Origin: Rariglobus sp.
Lineage (GTDB): Bacteria; Verrucomicrobiota; Verrucomicrobiia; Opitutales; Opitutaceae
Direction: 5' to 3'
Length of the DNA stretch: 41,802 bases
NCBI GenBank assembly: GCA_029266495.1
Contig: JAQSWS010000026.1
Coordinates: 1,496-43,297 of the forward strand
Position 1 is the stretch's first letter. Every line of letters begins with the position of its first letter. Of the stretch, positions 34,882 to 41,802 are shown one piece after another. The translations under genes were made by a program, and so were the position numbers. A model generated the notes under the pieces. The model was not told the DNA's origin. It saw only the letters and a list, made by a program, of their open reading frames with translations, and ran no database searches.

Positions 34882-35658
34882 ATGCGGTTTTGCCCCCTTC
34901 CTACCCTCGTTATCCTTCTGTGCGTATGCGGCCTCGTGCCCTGGCTTCGAGCGGAACCGCCGCCTCTCCTGGTGAAAGCCGTGACTCTGTGGTCGGAAGG
35001 GCGGCAGGATCTTGCATTCACCCAACGCACCCGCGCCTTCAATCCCGATCACACGACACGATACGAGCGGGTGGAACGTTACGATCCGTCCTTGCCCGAC
35101 GACCAGCGCTGGCGCCTCCTGGAGGTCAACGGCAAGCCGCCCACCGAGGCGGAACGACGTGACATCGAGGTCAAACGCAACCGCAAGCCCCGCAAGCGCG
35201 CCGGCAATCCGCCGGCCAGTTATCTCGATCTTGAAAACGCCCGCCTTGCGCGTGAAACCGAGCGCGTGGCCCACTTTGAAGTTGGTATCAAACCCGAGGC
35301 CGCCCGCCTCGTCGCGCTCGACAAGCTCGTGATTCAAGTCGCCGTCGACAAAGCAACCGGAACCATCGACCACATCAGCGCCGATCTTCGCGAACCGATG
35401 CGCGTGGCCCTTGGCCTTGCGCGGGTCATTGATGTCGACCTCGACGTGCATTTCGAAGAGCCGGCGGACGGCCCGCCACCCGCCACCGAGGTCACCTCAG
35501 GCAGCACCGCCCGCGTCATGATGTCGAAACTCGGCGACCCCACGGAATTCAGCTGGAGCGATTTTAAGGAAGTGCCGGTTTACCGGGGAAAAAAACCGGC
35601 AGCTCAACAAAAGCAGACACCCGGCAGCCCGCCCGCCGATCCGCTCTTCGCGCCTTAA
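34882..35658 (+). CDS. Unknown secreted protein, about 258 aa
   Basis: It starts at the ATG at 34882, which begins a signal peptide (MRFCPLPTLVILLCVCGLVPWLRA, cleavage near residue 24). The mature protein opens PPPLLVKAVTLWSEGRQDLAFTQR and has a very basic stretch (EVKRNRKPRKRAG, about 94-106), followed by alternating beta strands, with VDVDLDVHFEEP near 200. The C-terminus is Pro/Gln-rich and low in complexity. The overall look (periplasmic, beta-rich, with a YDPSLPDDQRWRLLEVNGKPPT segment) resembles proteins of unknown function from Verrucomicrobiota. No catalytic motif is recognised. Confidence 0.72.
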   Translation: MRFCPLPTLVILLCVCGLVPWLRAEPPPLLVKAVTLWSEGRQDLAFTQRTRAFNPDHTTRYERVERYDPSLPDDQRWRLLEVNGKPPTEAERRDIEVKRNRKPRKRAGNPPASYLDLENARLARETERVAHFEVGIKPEAARLVALDKLVIQVAVDKATGTIDHISADLREPMRVALGLARVIDVDLDVHFEEPADGPPPATEVTSGSTARVMMSKLGDPTEFSWSDFKEVPVYRGKKPAAQQKQTPGSPPADPLFAP

Positions 35659-35698
35659 CTTTTATCATCACGCCGATGATCCGGCCCGCACCGTTATT

Positions 35699-36574
35699 TC
35701 AATACCGCTCGCTGCGGCCGAAGTAGTTGAGCATCCAATACTCTTTCCATACACGATAGCGGCCTTCGTGGCTGATCTTGCCGTGTTCTTCGCGTTCAGC
35801 CTGCGGAAACAGGAAACCCAGCTCGGTGTTGATCCGCTCCAGCTCGCGCTGCTGCGTGTTCAGGTCGTTGAGCGGATCCGTCGTCCAAGGCGAGATCATC
35901 TCGTTGCCGCGCGCCAGCCGTTCACGGTGGCGTTTCACCAGTCCCGCCAGGGAGCGCCGCCAGGGGTTGCGCTCCACCAGCCAGTTCTCCGGATAAAATC
36001 CGCCAAAAGGCAGGTGCAGGTTGTCGGTCACGTAGCGGTAGCCGCTCACCGTGTTGGTTGAGAGGTTGTAGCACACCGCAAGGGCACCGGTCGCCTGCGG
36101 CAGAAACGTAATCTGCAGGCGCAGACCCGCATCGGTGTCCTGATAAACGGATACCCGCAAGTGCATGCCGGGACCCACCTCGGCCTTGAGTGCCTGAACT
36201 TGCTTGAAGCCGTTGGCGCGAAGCCAGTCGCGGATCTTAAGCAACCGGGGATGGGTCGGCCACTCTTCGCCGGAATGGTTCAACGTAAAACGCGGGAACA
36301 ACGGCAGCGGACTCACGCTAAGCGCGTGAATGGCCAGCCAGTTGTAGAGTGTCTCCAACAAAAACCAGACGAGAAAAGAAGCTGCCACCAACATCGGATA
36401 CGGGCGTTCCGTCCAACCCAGGTCGAGGGCCATGGCCGGCACGCCAAACGCAAAGATCAACCAGCGCAACCAGCGGTTGAAAATCGCCAGCACGGGCGAA
36501 CCCCGGTGTTGGTTGAGCTGCAACAGCACCAGCGACAAAATGATCGCCGCGACAAGCGGGTAGTCGGGTTTCAT
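35699..36574 (-). CDS. Unknown membrane protein with cytoplasmic domain
   Basis: 291 residues. The first about 85 residues hold three hydrophobic segments (YPLVAAIILSLVLLQL; RWLIFAFGVPAMALDLGW; MLVAASFLVWFLLETLYNWLAI). The rest is a soluble domain of about 200 residues with mixed helix and strand, including WPTHPRLLKIRDWLRANGFKQVQALKAEV, then LRLQITFLPQATGALAVCYNLST, and a charged, coiled-coil-prone C-terminus (LNDLNTQQRELERINTELGFLFP). I do not recognise the family. It lies about 100 bp downstream of dnaN on the same strand, so it may be read from the same transcript. It ends 40 bp from the oppositely oriented secreted-protein gene. Confidence 0.72.
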   Translation of the reverse strand: MKPDYPLVAAIILSLVLLQLNQHRGSPVLAIFNRWLRWLIFAFGVPAMALDLGWTERPYPMLVAASFLVWFLLETLYNWLAIHALSVSPLPLFPRFTLNHSGEEWPTHPRLLKIRDWLRANGFKQVQALKAEVGPGMHLRVSVYQDTDAGLRLQITFLPQATGALAVCYNLSTNTVSGYRYVTDNLHLPFGGFYPENWLVERNPWRRSLAGLVKRHRERLARGNEMISPWTTDPLNDLNTQQRELERINTELGFLFPQAEREEHGKISHEGRYRVWKEYWMLNYFGRSERY

Positions 36575-36673
36575 GGGATGGAGGGTGGGGCGGGGACCGC
36601 GGAGACCGCCGCAAATGACGAGCTGCGTGCGAGCTTCAAACGGACAGCTTGGCGGTCCGTCCTATCTCGAAGC

Positions 36674-37798
36674 TCAGCTCAGGCGCACAGGCATGATCAC
36701 GCAGATGAAGCTCTCCAGCGTTTTGAACACACCGGGGCTGACCTCGTCCTTTAATTCAAAGAAGACCTCGTCCTTGGTGAGGGCCTTGAGCGGATCGATC
36801 ACGAACGAGGGGTTGAACGCCACCTGGAGATCGGGGCCGCTGTAGGCGATGGCCATCGATTCGTGGGCCTCGCCGAAGTCGGGGCTCTGGGCGGTGATTT
36901 CGAGAAGATTGCTGGTGAGCTTGATCTTCACGGAATTGGACTTTTCCGAGGTCACGAGCGCGGCGCGGTGCACGCATTGGAGGAACAACTCGCGCTCCAG
37001 CTTGATGCGCTGATGCGTTTCCTTCGGGATGACCTGCTGATAATTCGGGTAATTGCCCTCGACGACTTTCGAGTAGAGATAGATCGAATCGACCAAACCG
37101 CTGGAGTCTTTGTCCGTGTTGATCTGGAACGAGGCGCGGCGGTCGTTAAACGCGATTTTGAGCTTCTCCCCCTTGTCCAGCATGCGCGTGAGCTCGGAGA
37201 CCGTCTTGGCCGGCAGAATGATGCTTCCCGCGCTCTCCGCCGGAACTTCGAGTTCTTTGGAAATCAGCGCAAGACGGCGGCCGTCGGTGGCCACGAGGCT
37301 GAGTTTGCCATCGCGGAAGTTGAAATAGACGCCGTTGAGGATGTAGCGGGTTTCGTCGGAGGACTGGGCGTAGGACACGCTCTTGAGCATCGAGGTGAGC
37401 TCGGCCTGCTCGAGGGTGAAGCTCTTGTCGTCTCCGAATTCAGGGAGGGGGGGGAACTCTTCCTTGCCAATGCCGACGATGCGGAAGGTCGACCCGCCGG
37501 AGGTGAGCTTCACCTGGTGATTGGGCGTGGCGTCGAAGGTGACATCAACGTTGGGGAGTTCGCGAACGATCGTGGCCAGACGCTTGACGGGAAGAGTGAC
37601 AGAGCCGCCTTCTTTGACCTCGGCCTTGATTTTGCAGCGGATACCCAGGTCAAGGTTCGTCGTGGTGAGGGAGATGTAATCCTTCTCGGCCTCGATCAGC
37701 ACATTGCTCAAGATCGGCATCGTGGCCTTGGAGCCGACGACGTTGAGAACCTGGGCGAGGCCATTGCTGAAGTGATCGCGGTTGATCTTGAATTTCAT
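36674..37798 (-). CDS. dnaN: DNA polymerase III beta clamp
   Basis: 374 residues, normal length. The clamp is a ring-shaped dimer that holds polymerase on DNA. The start [37 protein letters not shown] is the typical N-terminal domain; three tandem clamp domains follow (about 1-120, 125-250, 255-374); and it ends VIMPVRLS, matching the conserved MPMR(L) ending used for partner binding. dnaA, its usual neighbour, is not adjacent: pssA lies upstream. The 246-bp gap upstream contains a DnaA box and an AT-rich island. The leader is CTCTCCCTCCCGCTTTAA. Confidence 0.97.
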   Translation of the reverse strand: MKFKINRDHFSNGLAQVLNVVGSKATMPILSNVLIEAEKDYISLTTTNLDLGIRCKIKAEVKEGGSVTLPVKRLATIVRELPNVDVTFDATPNHQVKLTSGGSTFRIVGIGKEEFPPLPEFGDDKSFTLEQAELTSMLKSVSYAQSSDETRYILNGVYFNFRDGKLSLVATDGRRLALISKELEVPAESAGSIILPAKTVSELTRMLDKGEKLKIAFNDRRASFQINTDKDSSGLVDSIYLYSKVVEGNYPNYQQVIPKETHQRIKLERELFLQCVHRAALVTSEKSNSVKIKLTSNLLEITAQSPDFGEAHESMAIAYSGPDLQVAFNPSFVIDPLKALTKDEVFFELKDEVSPGVFKTLESFICVIMPVRLS

Positions 37799-37831
37799 TT
37801 AAAGCGGGAGGGAGAGAAGACGCGAAGGGCG

Positions 37832-37891
37832 GAAATTAACAAAGGATAAAAGATATCTAGTTCAATATATATGTTATCCGTCTTATTATGG
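37832..37891. other. AT-rich island, candidate unwinding element
   Basis: About 60 bp with roughly a quarter G+C by eye, in DNA that is otherwise near 60-65% G+C. It includes ATATCTAG, CAATATATATG and TTATTATGG. It is next to dnaN and about 100 bp from an exact DnaA box. It could be the DNA-unwinding element of oriC or simply an AT-rich promoter region for dnaN. Confidence 0.5.
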
Positions 37892-37988
37892 GCTGCGAGT
37901 AACTGCCATAACCCGGAGTCTCCCCTCCGAAAAACCCGGTGCCGGCCATCGTGAAAAACCCGACGCACCGCCACCAGTAAACGAGGGG

Positions 37989-37997
37989 TTATCCACA
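37989..37997 (+). promoter_or_regulatory. DnaA box
   Basis: TTATCCACA matches the DnaA consensus exactly. Weaker relatives are TTATCCGTC (37874-37882) and, on the minus strand, TTATCCTTT (37841-37849). An inverted TTATGG...CCATAA pair also lies between (37886-37911). The box could be part of an origin or regulate dnaN through DnaA. Confidence 0.75.
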
Positions 37998-38005
37998 GGG
38001 GTGAA

Positions 38006-38035
38006 GTTATTGGCCGGTTATTGGTCGGTTGGTCG
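38006..38035 (+). repeat. Tandem 11-bp repeats beside DnaA box
   Basis: GTTATTGGCCG and GTTATTGGTCG are adjacent and are followed by a shortened copy, GTTGGTCG, ending just before pssA. They begin 8 bp after the DnaA box. The short, phased direct repeats resemble iteron-type binding sites, but no binding protein is known. Confidence 0.65.
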
Positions 38036-38044
38036 CAGAATGAT

Positions 38045-38932
38045 TCACACCAAGGGCGCCCGCTTGATCAGGCCGTGGCGGCGCCAGTGGCGGATGAGCC
38101 CGAAAAAGATATAGCCCAGGCACACGATGAGCATGGCGTATTCTTTAAAGCGCACGACGGCCGCGCCGACCGCCACGTAGATCACCAGAGTCGTAAGTTT
38201 CGTCTTGGTGCGGAGATCGATCTGTTTCCCGCTCGGATAACGCACCATGCTGACCATCAACATGGCGACCAAGAGCAGGAGCGGAGGCAGCCCGAGCGTC
38301 AGCCACTGCAAAGACCGGTCATGAACCATCAGGTTGAGCAGGAACAACACGAGCGCGGCGATCGTACCCGCCGCGGCGGGCACCGGCAGGCCGACGAAGT
38401 CTTTGTTGCTCGATTTGCCGCCGGGGCGATGCAGCAAAGGGTGCGTGATGACGTTGAACCGCGCCAGCCGGATCGCCGCGCAGAGCAGGTAGATAAAGCC
38501 AATCAACCCGCCAACGCTCAACAAGGTCTGATCGCCGTCCGCCGGCCGGATGATCAGGAAAAACACCATCAAAGCCGGTGCCAGACCGAAGGAAACAACG
38601 TCGGCGAGGGAATCGAACTCCGCGCCAAACAAAGACTCTTTTCCACCCATGCGGGCAAGCCGGCCATCCAGCGCGTCAAAGGCCATCGCCCCAAAGATAT
38701 ACCAGACAGCGACGCGATAGTGGGCAATGGCTTCCGGGGGAATGATCGCGGCCATGTCGCTGGCGCCGCGGACGATGAAACTCGCTTCGATGCAGCGCAT
38801 GCAGGCCGCGAAACCACAGAAGAGATTCCCGGCCGTCATCAAGTTGGGCAGGAAGTAAATCCGGCTGGCCTGGGTAACGCTGTAGGGGTTGTCCGCTTCG
38901 TTGTCCGTGGAGGAGGGAAGATCGTCGGCCAT
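38045..38932 (-). CDS. pssA: CDP-diacylglycerol-serine O-phosphatidyltransferase
   Basis: 295 residues. PssA condenses CDP-diacylglycerol with serine to give phosphatidylserine, the precursor of phosphatidylethanolamine. The catalytic CDP-alcohol phosphotransferase motif is complete: D86-x2-D89-G90-x2-A93-R94-x8-G103-x3-D107-x3-D111, in FDALDGRLARMG and FGAEFDSLADVVSFG. About seven or eight membrane helices follow. The N-terminal YFLPNLMTAGNLFCGF and the serine-type SLADVVSFGLAPA favour PssA over a phosphatidylglycerophosphate synthase. No psd gene is beside it. It lies 12 bp downstream of the RelE-like gene, so the two are one operon. The leader is GCCTCCCTCATC. Confidence 0.92.
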   Translation of the reverse strand: MADDLPSSTDNEADNPYSVTQASRIYFLPNLMTAGNLFCGFAACMRCIEASFIVRGASDMAAIIPPEAIAHYRVAVWYIFGAMAFDALDGRLARMGGKESLFGAEFDSLADVVSFGLAPALMVFFLIIRPADGDQTLLSVGGLIGFIYLLCAAIRLARFNVITHPLLHRPGGKSSNKDFVGLPVPAAAGTIAALVLFLLNLMVHDRSLQWLTLGLPPLLLLVAMLMVSMVRYPSGKQIDLRTKTKLTTLVIYVAVGAAVVRFKEYAMLIVCLGYIFFGLIRHWRRHGLIKRAPLV

Positions 38933-38944
38933 GATGAGGGAGGC

Positions 38945-39301
38945 TTACTTTTTGGTCAGCGATTCCAGATACTTCCAAAACTTGGAGTGCTGCTCCACCA
39001 GCTGGGATTCGGAAACCGGGAGTTTGTTGCGCAACAGGAAATCTTCCAACGAATTCTTGTGCAGGATATAAAGCACGTGAACCACCTCGGTGCCCCGGGT
39101 TTCAAAATAGAACCGATGATCGCCGCAACGCAGCCGGTAGAGGCTGTGGCCGGCGCGGGTGAAGCGTCCCAAAGGCTCGCGTGGGTGTTCCAAATCGGCC
39201 GGTTTCAGCGAGCTGATCGGTTCAATCGCCTCAAGCTGTTGCAATTTATCGAGCTTGTTAAGCTCCAGCATGCTCTGCTCGGAAAAGGTGACCTGATACA
39301 T
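38945..39301 (-). CDS. Lone RelE/ParE-like protein
   Basis: 118 residues from the ATG at 39301 (leader CGCCCTCCCACC); the longer frame to 39412 is poorly conserved-looking. The pattern MYQVTFSEQSMLELNKLD, then GHSLYRLRCGDHRFYFETRGTEVVHVLYILHKNS (about 67-100) is that of the RelE/ParE toxin fold, with the RLRxGDxRxxF strand pair. The C-terminal helix extends past the core by about 20 residues. No antitoxin is found on either side: upstream is a divergent EF-hand gene and downstream is pssA at 12 bp. It may be a domesticated relative with a role linked to lipid synthesis or translation; toxicity is not shown. Confidence 0.7.
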   Translation of the reverse strand: MYQVTFSEQSMLELNKLDKLQQLEAIEPISSLKPADLEHPREPLGRFTRAGHSLYRLRCGDHRFYFETRGTEVVHVLYILHKNSLEDFLLRNKLPVSESQLVEQHSKFWKYLESLTKK

Positions 39302-39363
39302 GGTGGGAGGGCGGAAGTCGCGAGGAGAGGGAGGCGGAAGCTTACTGTAACCCGATATCCCTC

Positions 39364-39378
39364 CTGGCGTCACGCCAG
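39364..39378. promoter_or_regulatory. Palindrome in divergent promoter region
   Basis: CTGGCGT-C-ACGCCAG is a perfect 15-bp palindrome in the 114-bp gap between the RelE-like gene (minus) and the EF-hand gene (plus). Its position suits an operator for one or both units. The bound protein is unknown. Confidence 0.45.
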
Positions 39379-39415
39379 AGACAGACAAGCGAACTAGGCA
39401 AACCCCGATCATCCC

Positions 39416-39847
39416 ATGAAAGTTTCGTTTCTATTCCCCGTGTTCCTTGCAGCAACGCAATTTGTTGTGACCGCCCGCGCTGCGGAGCCTGAACCCGCCG
39501 CCGCCGCCACTCACGACGCGGAAATCATCAAACGCTACGATACCAACAAGGATGGTAAACTCGACGAGGCCGAGATCGCCGCAGTGAAGGAGCAGACGCT
39601 CATGGCCAGCCAGGAAAAGCGGGAGGAGAAACGCGAACGCCTTCGGGATCGTCTGAAAGAGTTCGACAAGGACGGCGACGGGAAGCTCGACGCCGGTGAA
39701 AAGACCGCGATGGAAACCGCCCTGCGCGCCCGGGCCGAGAAGACGCCCCGCATGCTCAAACGCCTCGACACCGACGGTGACGGCAAATTGAGCGACGCCG
39801 AGTGGGCCGCCGGTCGGGAAAAAATTATCGAGCGCCTGCAGAAGTGA
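39416..39847 (+). CDS. Secreted EF-hand protein
   Basis: 143 residues. A signal peptide (MKVSFLFPVFLAATQFVVTARA) is followed by three canonical EF-hand loops: DTNKDGKLDEAE (42-53), DKDGDGKLDAGE (84-95) and DTDGDGKLSDAE (118-129), each with Asp or Asn at positions 1, 3 and 5, Gly at 6 and Glu at 12. The helix between the first two loops is very rich in Glu, Arg and Lys (EKREEKRERLRDRLKEF). It probably binds calcium outside the cytoplasm, perhaps as a structural or scavenging protein. Secreted EF-hand proteins of this type are frequent in Planctomycetota and Verrucomicrobiota. It is divergent from the RelE-like gene and ends at an inverted repeat. Confidence 0.88.
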   Translation: MKVSFLFPVFLAATQFVVTARAAEPEPAAAATHDAEIIKRYDTNKDGKLDEAEIAAVKEQTLMASQEKREEKRERLRDRLKEFDKDGDGKLDAGEKTAMETALRARAEKTPRMLKRLDTDGDGKLSDAEWAAGREKIIERLQK

Positions 39848-39852
39848 GGGGC

Positions 39853-39923
39853 AGGGCGGGGACTCCGTTCCCCGCTCTGCATTTCGTCTTCCTCAAACCG
39901 GCGCGGAACGGAGTCCCCGCCCT
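39853..39923. repeat. 19-bp inverted repeat pair (REP-like)
   Basis: AGGGCGGGGACTCCGTTCC (39853-39871) is perfectly complementary to GGAACGGAGTCCCCGCCCT (39905-39923), with 33 bases between. The left arm also folds locally (GCGGGGA-CTCCGT-TCCCCGC). It begins 5 bp after the EF-hand stop. It has no T-run, so it looks more like a dispersed extragenic repeat than a plain terminator. Confidence 0.8.
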
Positions 39924-39973
39924 ACCTCAAAAAGAGTTGGCGCCTCGTTCGCCCGCCGCGCACACCTATCGCG

Positions 39974-41802
39974 ATGCTTCGGCGTGCCATCGCACTCATT
40001 CTAGGCTTGGGGTTCGCGTGTCTCTCCACGCGTGCCGATTCCCCGGCTGCCGGTGCTTCGTCGACACCTCCGTTGGAACTCGACATCCCGGTGCTCGTCG
40101 CCGGCTATGGCGCGGCGTTTTTTGAGGAAACCGCCCGTGAATTCGAAGCGCTTCGCCCCGATGTAAAGGTGCGCATCCACGGGAACCCGCGCATTAACGA
40201 CCAGGTGCGCATCCGCGTCATGGCGGGCGACGACCCTGATGCGACGGATGCCGTTCTGCTTTATCCCAATTTGATCCGGGCCGGTCGTATTCTCGACCTA
40301 TCGCCTTACCTCGACGGTCTCAACTGGGAAGGCGACGCCCGCTGGCGCGACACGTTTCTCCCGGGCGTGCTCGAACGCTGGACCGCCCCGGGCGCAACTC
40401 CGCCTGCGCCGCACCTGACGGCGGGCGCCGGCGAGCGGGGATCGTTGCAAGACCCCGCCGCCGCGCCGGTCTACGGCATTCCCTTCGCGCACGCGGTGTG
40501 GACGGTGTTCTACGACAAAAAACGTTTCCGCGAAAATGGCTGGGAGGTTCCGCGCACGTGGGACGAGTTTTTTGCCCTCTGCGAAAAAATGGAAAGCGCC
40601 GGTGTCGCCCCGCTCTCGTTGCCCGGGGTCTTCATGCGTTATGGCGACGCCTTCCTGCGCGCCGCCCACTACGACCTGGTCGGTCCGGAGGACTACCGGG
40701 CCTACAACCGGCTTGAAGCGGGCACACGCACGGATCCGCGATTCCTTCGTGCGGCCGGCGTCGTGCAGCGACTCGCCACGCGGCATCTCGTAAAGGGCTG
40801 GGAGGGGATGACGCACACCGCCGCGCAGCTTGCGTTTATCGATGGTCGCGCCGCCATGACGATCTCCGCCTCGTGGTTTGCCAGCGAAATGCGCGGCAAG
40901 CTCCCGGAAAATTTCGAACTCGGCGCGATGAACCTTCCCGTCTTCGCCAGTGGTATTGGGAAATCCACTACGGTGCAGACGCAGAGCGCCTACTATTTCC
41001 TTTTTGCCAGCGGGGATCCGGTGCGCGAGCGGGCCACGGTGGATTTTTTTCGTTTTCTCACGTCGCGCGAACGTGCGCGCCGGTTTGCGCAGACGGTCGA
41101 TTCACCGGTTGCGCTGCGCGCGGTGGGCCCCGGTGATTATTCGCCGCTGATGCGCGATACCGCCGCGTTGATTGCCGGTGCATCCGGCTCGTTCGACGCC
41201 GCGCCGCCCGCCTCGGCGGCAAACCTCGCGGTCATCAACCAGGCGCTCACCGACGCACGCTACCGTCTGATGACCGGGCGCATCACGCCGGAGGAGTTTG
41301 GAGCGCGTCTCGAAGCGGCGGCGGCCGCCGCCCGGGCGCGCGAAAAAGATCCCGATCGCGTGGAACTGCGGCACGGGTTCGGCGCCGCCGCGCTGCTGCT
41401 CACGCTCGCGGGCCTGGTGGCGTGGCTGGCGTGGAAGCGATCAAAGGCAGGGCGGGCCCGCCGCGATCCACTGCCAGCGGACGCATCCCCGACCGGCGCG
41501 CCCGGCGGTCGCGTCCCGCCTTCGGCACAGCTTGCCTCTTCCGAGCACCTCGGCCGGTTGCGAGCGCCGCTTGCGCTCGGTTTTGTCGGACCTGCGCTCG
41601 TGCTTTTCGGTGCGCTGGTGATCCTGCCGGGGCTGGCGTCTTTCGTGTGGGCATTCACGCGTTGGGACGGCCTGGGCGAACGCACGTGGGCGGGGCTGTT
41701 TAATTTCAAGTGGCTGCTGCTGGAGAGCGACGTGTTCTGGTTCGCGCTGCGGAATAATCTTTTTCTGATGCTCGCCCCTGCGCTGGTCGTGGTGCCGGCC
41801 GC
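39974..41802 (+). CDS. Solute-binding domain fused to ABC permease (partial)
   Basis: At least 609 codons, open at the right edge. A signal peptide (MLRRAIALILGLGFACLSTRA) leads a periplasmic binding-protein domain (about 25-440) of the sugar type: VLVAGYGAAFFEETAREFEALRPDVKVRI, LDLSPYLDGL, YGIPFAHAVWTVFYDKKRFRENGWEVPRTWDEFF, AAMTISASWFASEMRG and YYFLFASGD. A membrane helix (AALLLTLAGLVAWLAW, about 470-485) and a Pro/Arg-rich linker follow. Then comes the start of a MalF-type permease (LALGFVGPALVLFGALVILPGLASFVWAFTRWDGLG, FKWLLLESDVFWFALRNNLFLM). That order is the same as two separate genes of a CUT1 sugar importer, here joined in frame without a stop. The substrate and the rest of the transporter lie beyond the window. 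Confidence 0.88.
   Translation, partial: MLRRAIALILGLGFACLSTRADSPAAGASSTPPLELDIPVLVAGYGAAFFEETAREFEALRPDVKVRIHGNPRINDQVRIRVMAGDDPDATDAVLLYPNLIRAGRILDLSPYLDGLNWEGDARWRDTFLPGVLERWTAPGATPPAPHLTAGAGERGSLQDPAAAPVYGIPFAHAVWTVFYDKKRFRENGWEVPRTWDEFFALCEKMESAGVAPLSLPGVFMRYGDAFLRAAHYDLVGPEDYRAYNRLEAGTRTDPRFLRAAGVVQRLATRHLVKGWEGMTHTAAQLAFIDGRAAMTISASWFASEMRGKLPENFELGAMNLPVFASGIGKSTTVQTQSAYYFLFASGDPVRERATVDFFRFLTSRERARRFAQTVDSPVALRAVGPGDYSPLMRDTAALIAGASGSFDAAPPASAANLAVINQALTDARYRLMTGRITPEEFGARLEAAAAAARAREKDPDRVELRHGFGAAALLLTLAGLVAWLAWKRSKAGRARRDPLPADASPTGAPGGRVPPSAQLASSEHLGRLRAPLALGFVGPALVLFGALVILPGLASFVWAFTRWDGLGERTWAGLFNFKWLLLESDVFWFALRNNLFLMLAPALVVVPA

Noticed and set aside
35664-35680. Small hairpin ATCATC-ACGCC-GATGAT between converging genes
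   Set aside because: Only six weak A/T-rich pairs and no T-run; not convincing as a terminator.
38945-39301. A complete type II toxin-antitoxin module
   Set aside because: Only the toxin-like fold is present; neither neighbour resembles an antitoxin.

Overview
The window looks like chromosomal DNA of a GC-rich, Gram-negative heterotroph, most likely a member of Verrucomicrobiota (Opitutaceae-like). That placement is an inference. It rests on codon use that strongly favours C/G-ending codons, a DUF1573 protein, small secreted proteins of the kind seen in that phylum, periplasm-directed proteins, and the near absence of Shine-Dalgarno sequences. No rRNA, tRNA, CRISPR array, prophage or insertion sequence was found.

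Layout. 1-2318 (minus): a partial lipoprotein, a DUF1573 protein and an unknown secreted protein. 2433-2873 (plus): a secreted thioredoxin-fold protein whose terminator is shared with the oppositely oriented atp operon. 3000-9778 (minus): a complete F1Fo ATP synthase operon, atpB-E-F-H-A-G-D-C, with a short delta subunit and no atpI. 9937-12689 (minus): trmB and a PhoR/PhoB-type two-component pair. 12853-16106 (minus): mnmE and mnmG, overlapping by 4 bp; together they make the tRNA wobble-uridine modification enzyme. 16197-20608 (minus): a three-gene ABC export system (ATPase, FtsX-like permease, HlyD-like adaptor). 20743-21825 (minus): recA. 21996-22882: divergent DUF486 and monothiol glutaredoxin genes. 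23028-34117 (plus): gltB-gltD-gltB, two glutamate synthase large subunits around one small subunit. 34215-36574: three unrecognised membrane or secreted proteins. 36674-39301 (minus): dnaN, pssA and a lone RelE-like protein. 39416-41802 (plus): an EF-hand protein and the start of an unusual protein joining a sugar-binding domain to an ABC permease.

Several signals suggest closeness to the replication origin: mnmE-mnmG, dnaN, an exact DnaA box next to a roughly 60-bp AT-rich island upstream of dnaN, and a perfect 16-bp parS palindrome inside mnmG.

The most unusual patterns are (i) three intergenic elements made of 7-bp units (GTAGYGR) in facing arrays that can fold into hairpins, all inside operons (atp twice, glt once); (ii) pyrimidine-rich CCTCC/CTCCC tracts just before at least twelve start codons, where purine-rich ribosome-binding sites would be expected; (iii) the binding-protein/permease fusion; and (iv) the gltB-gltD-gltB arrangement.
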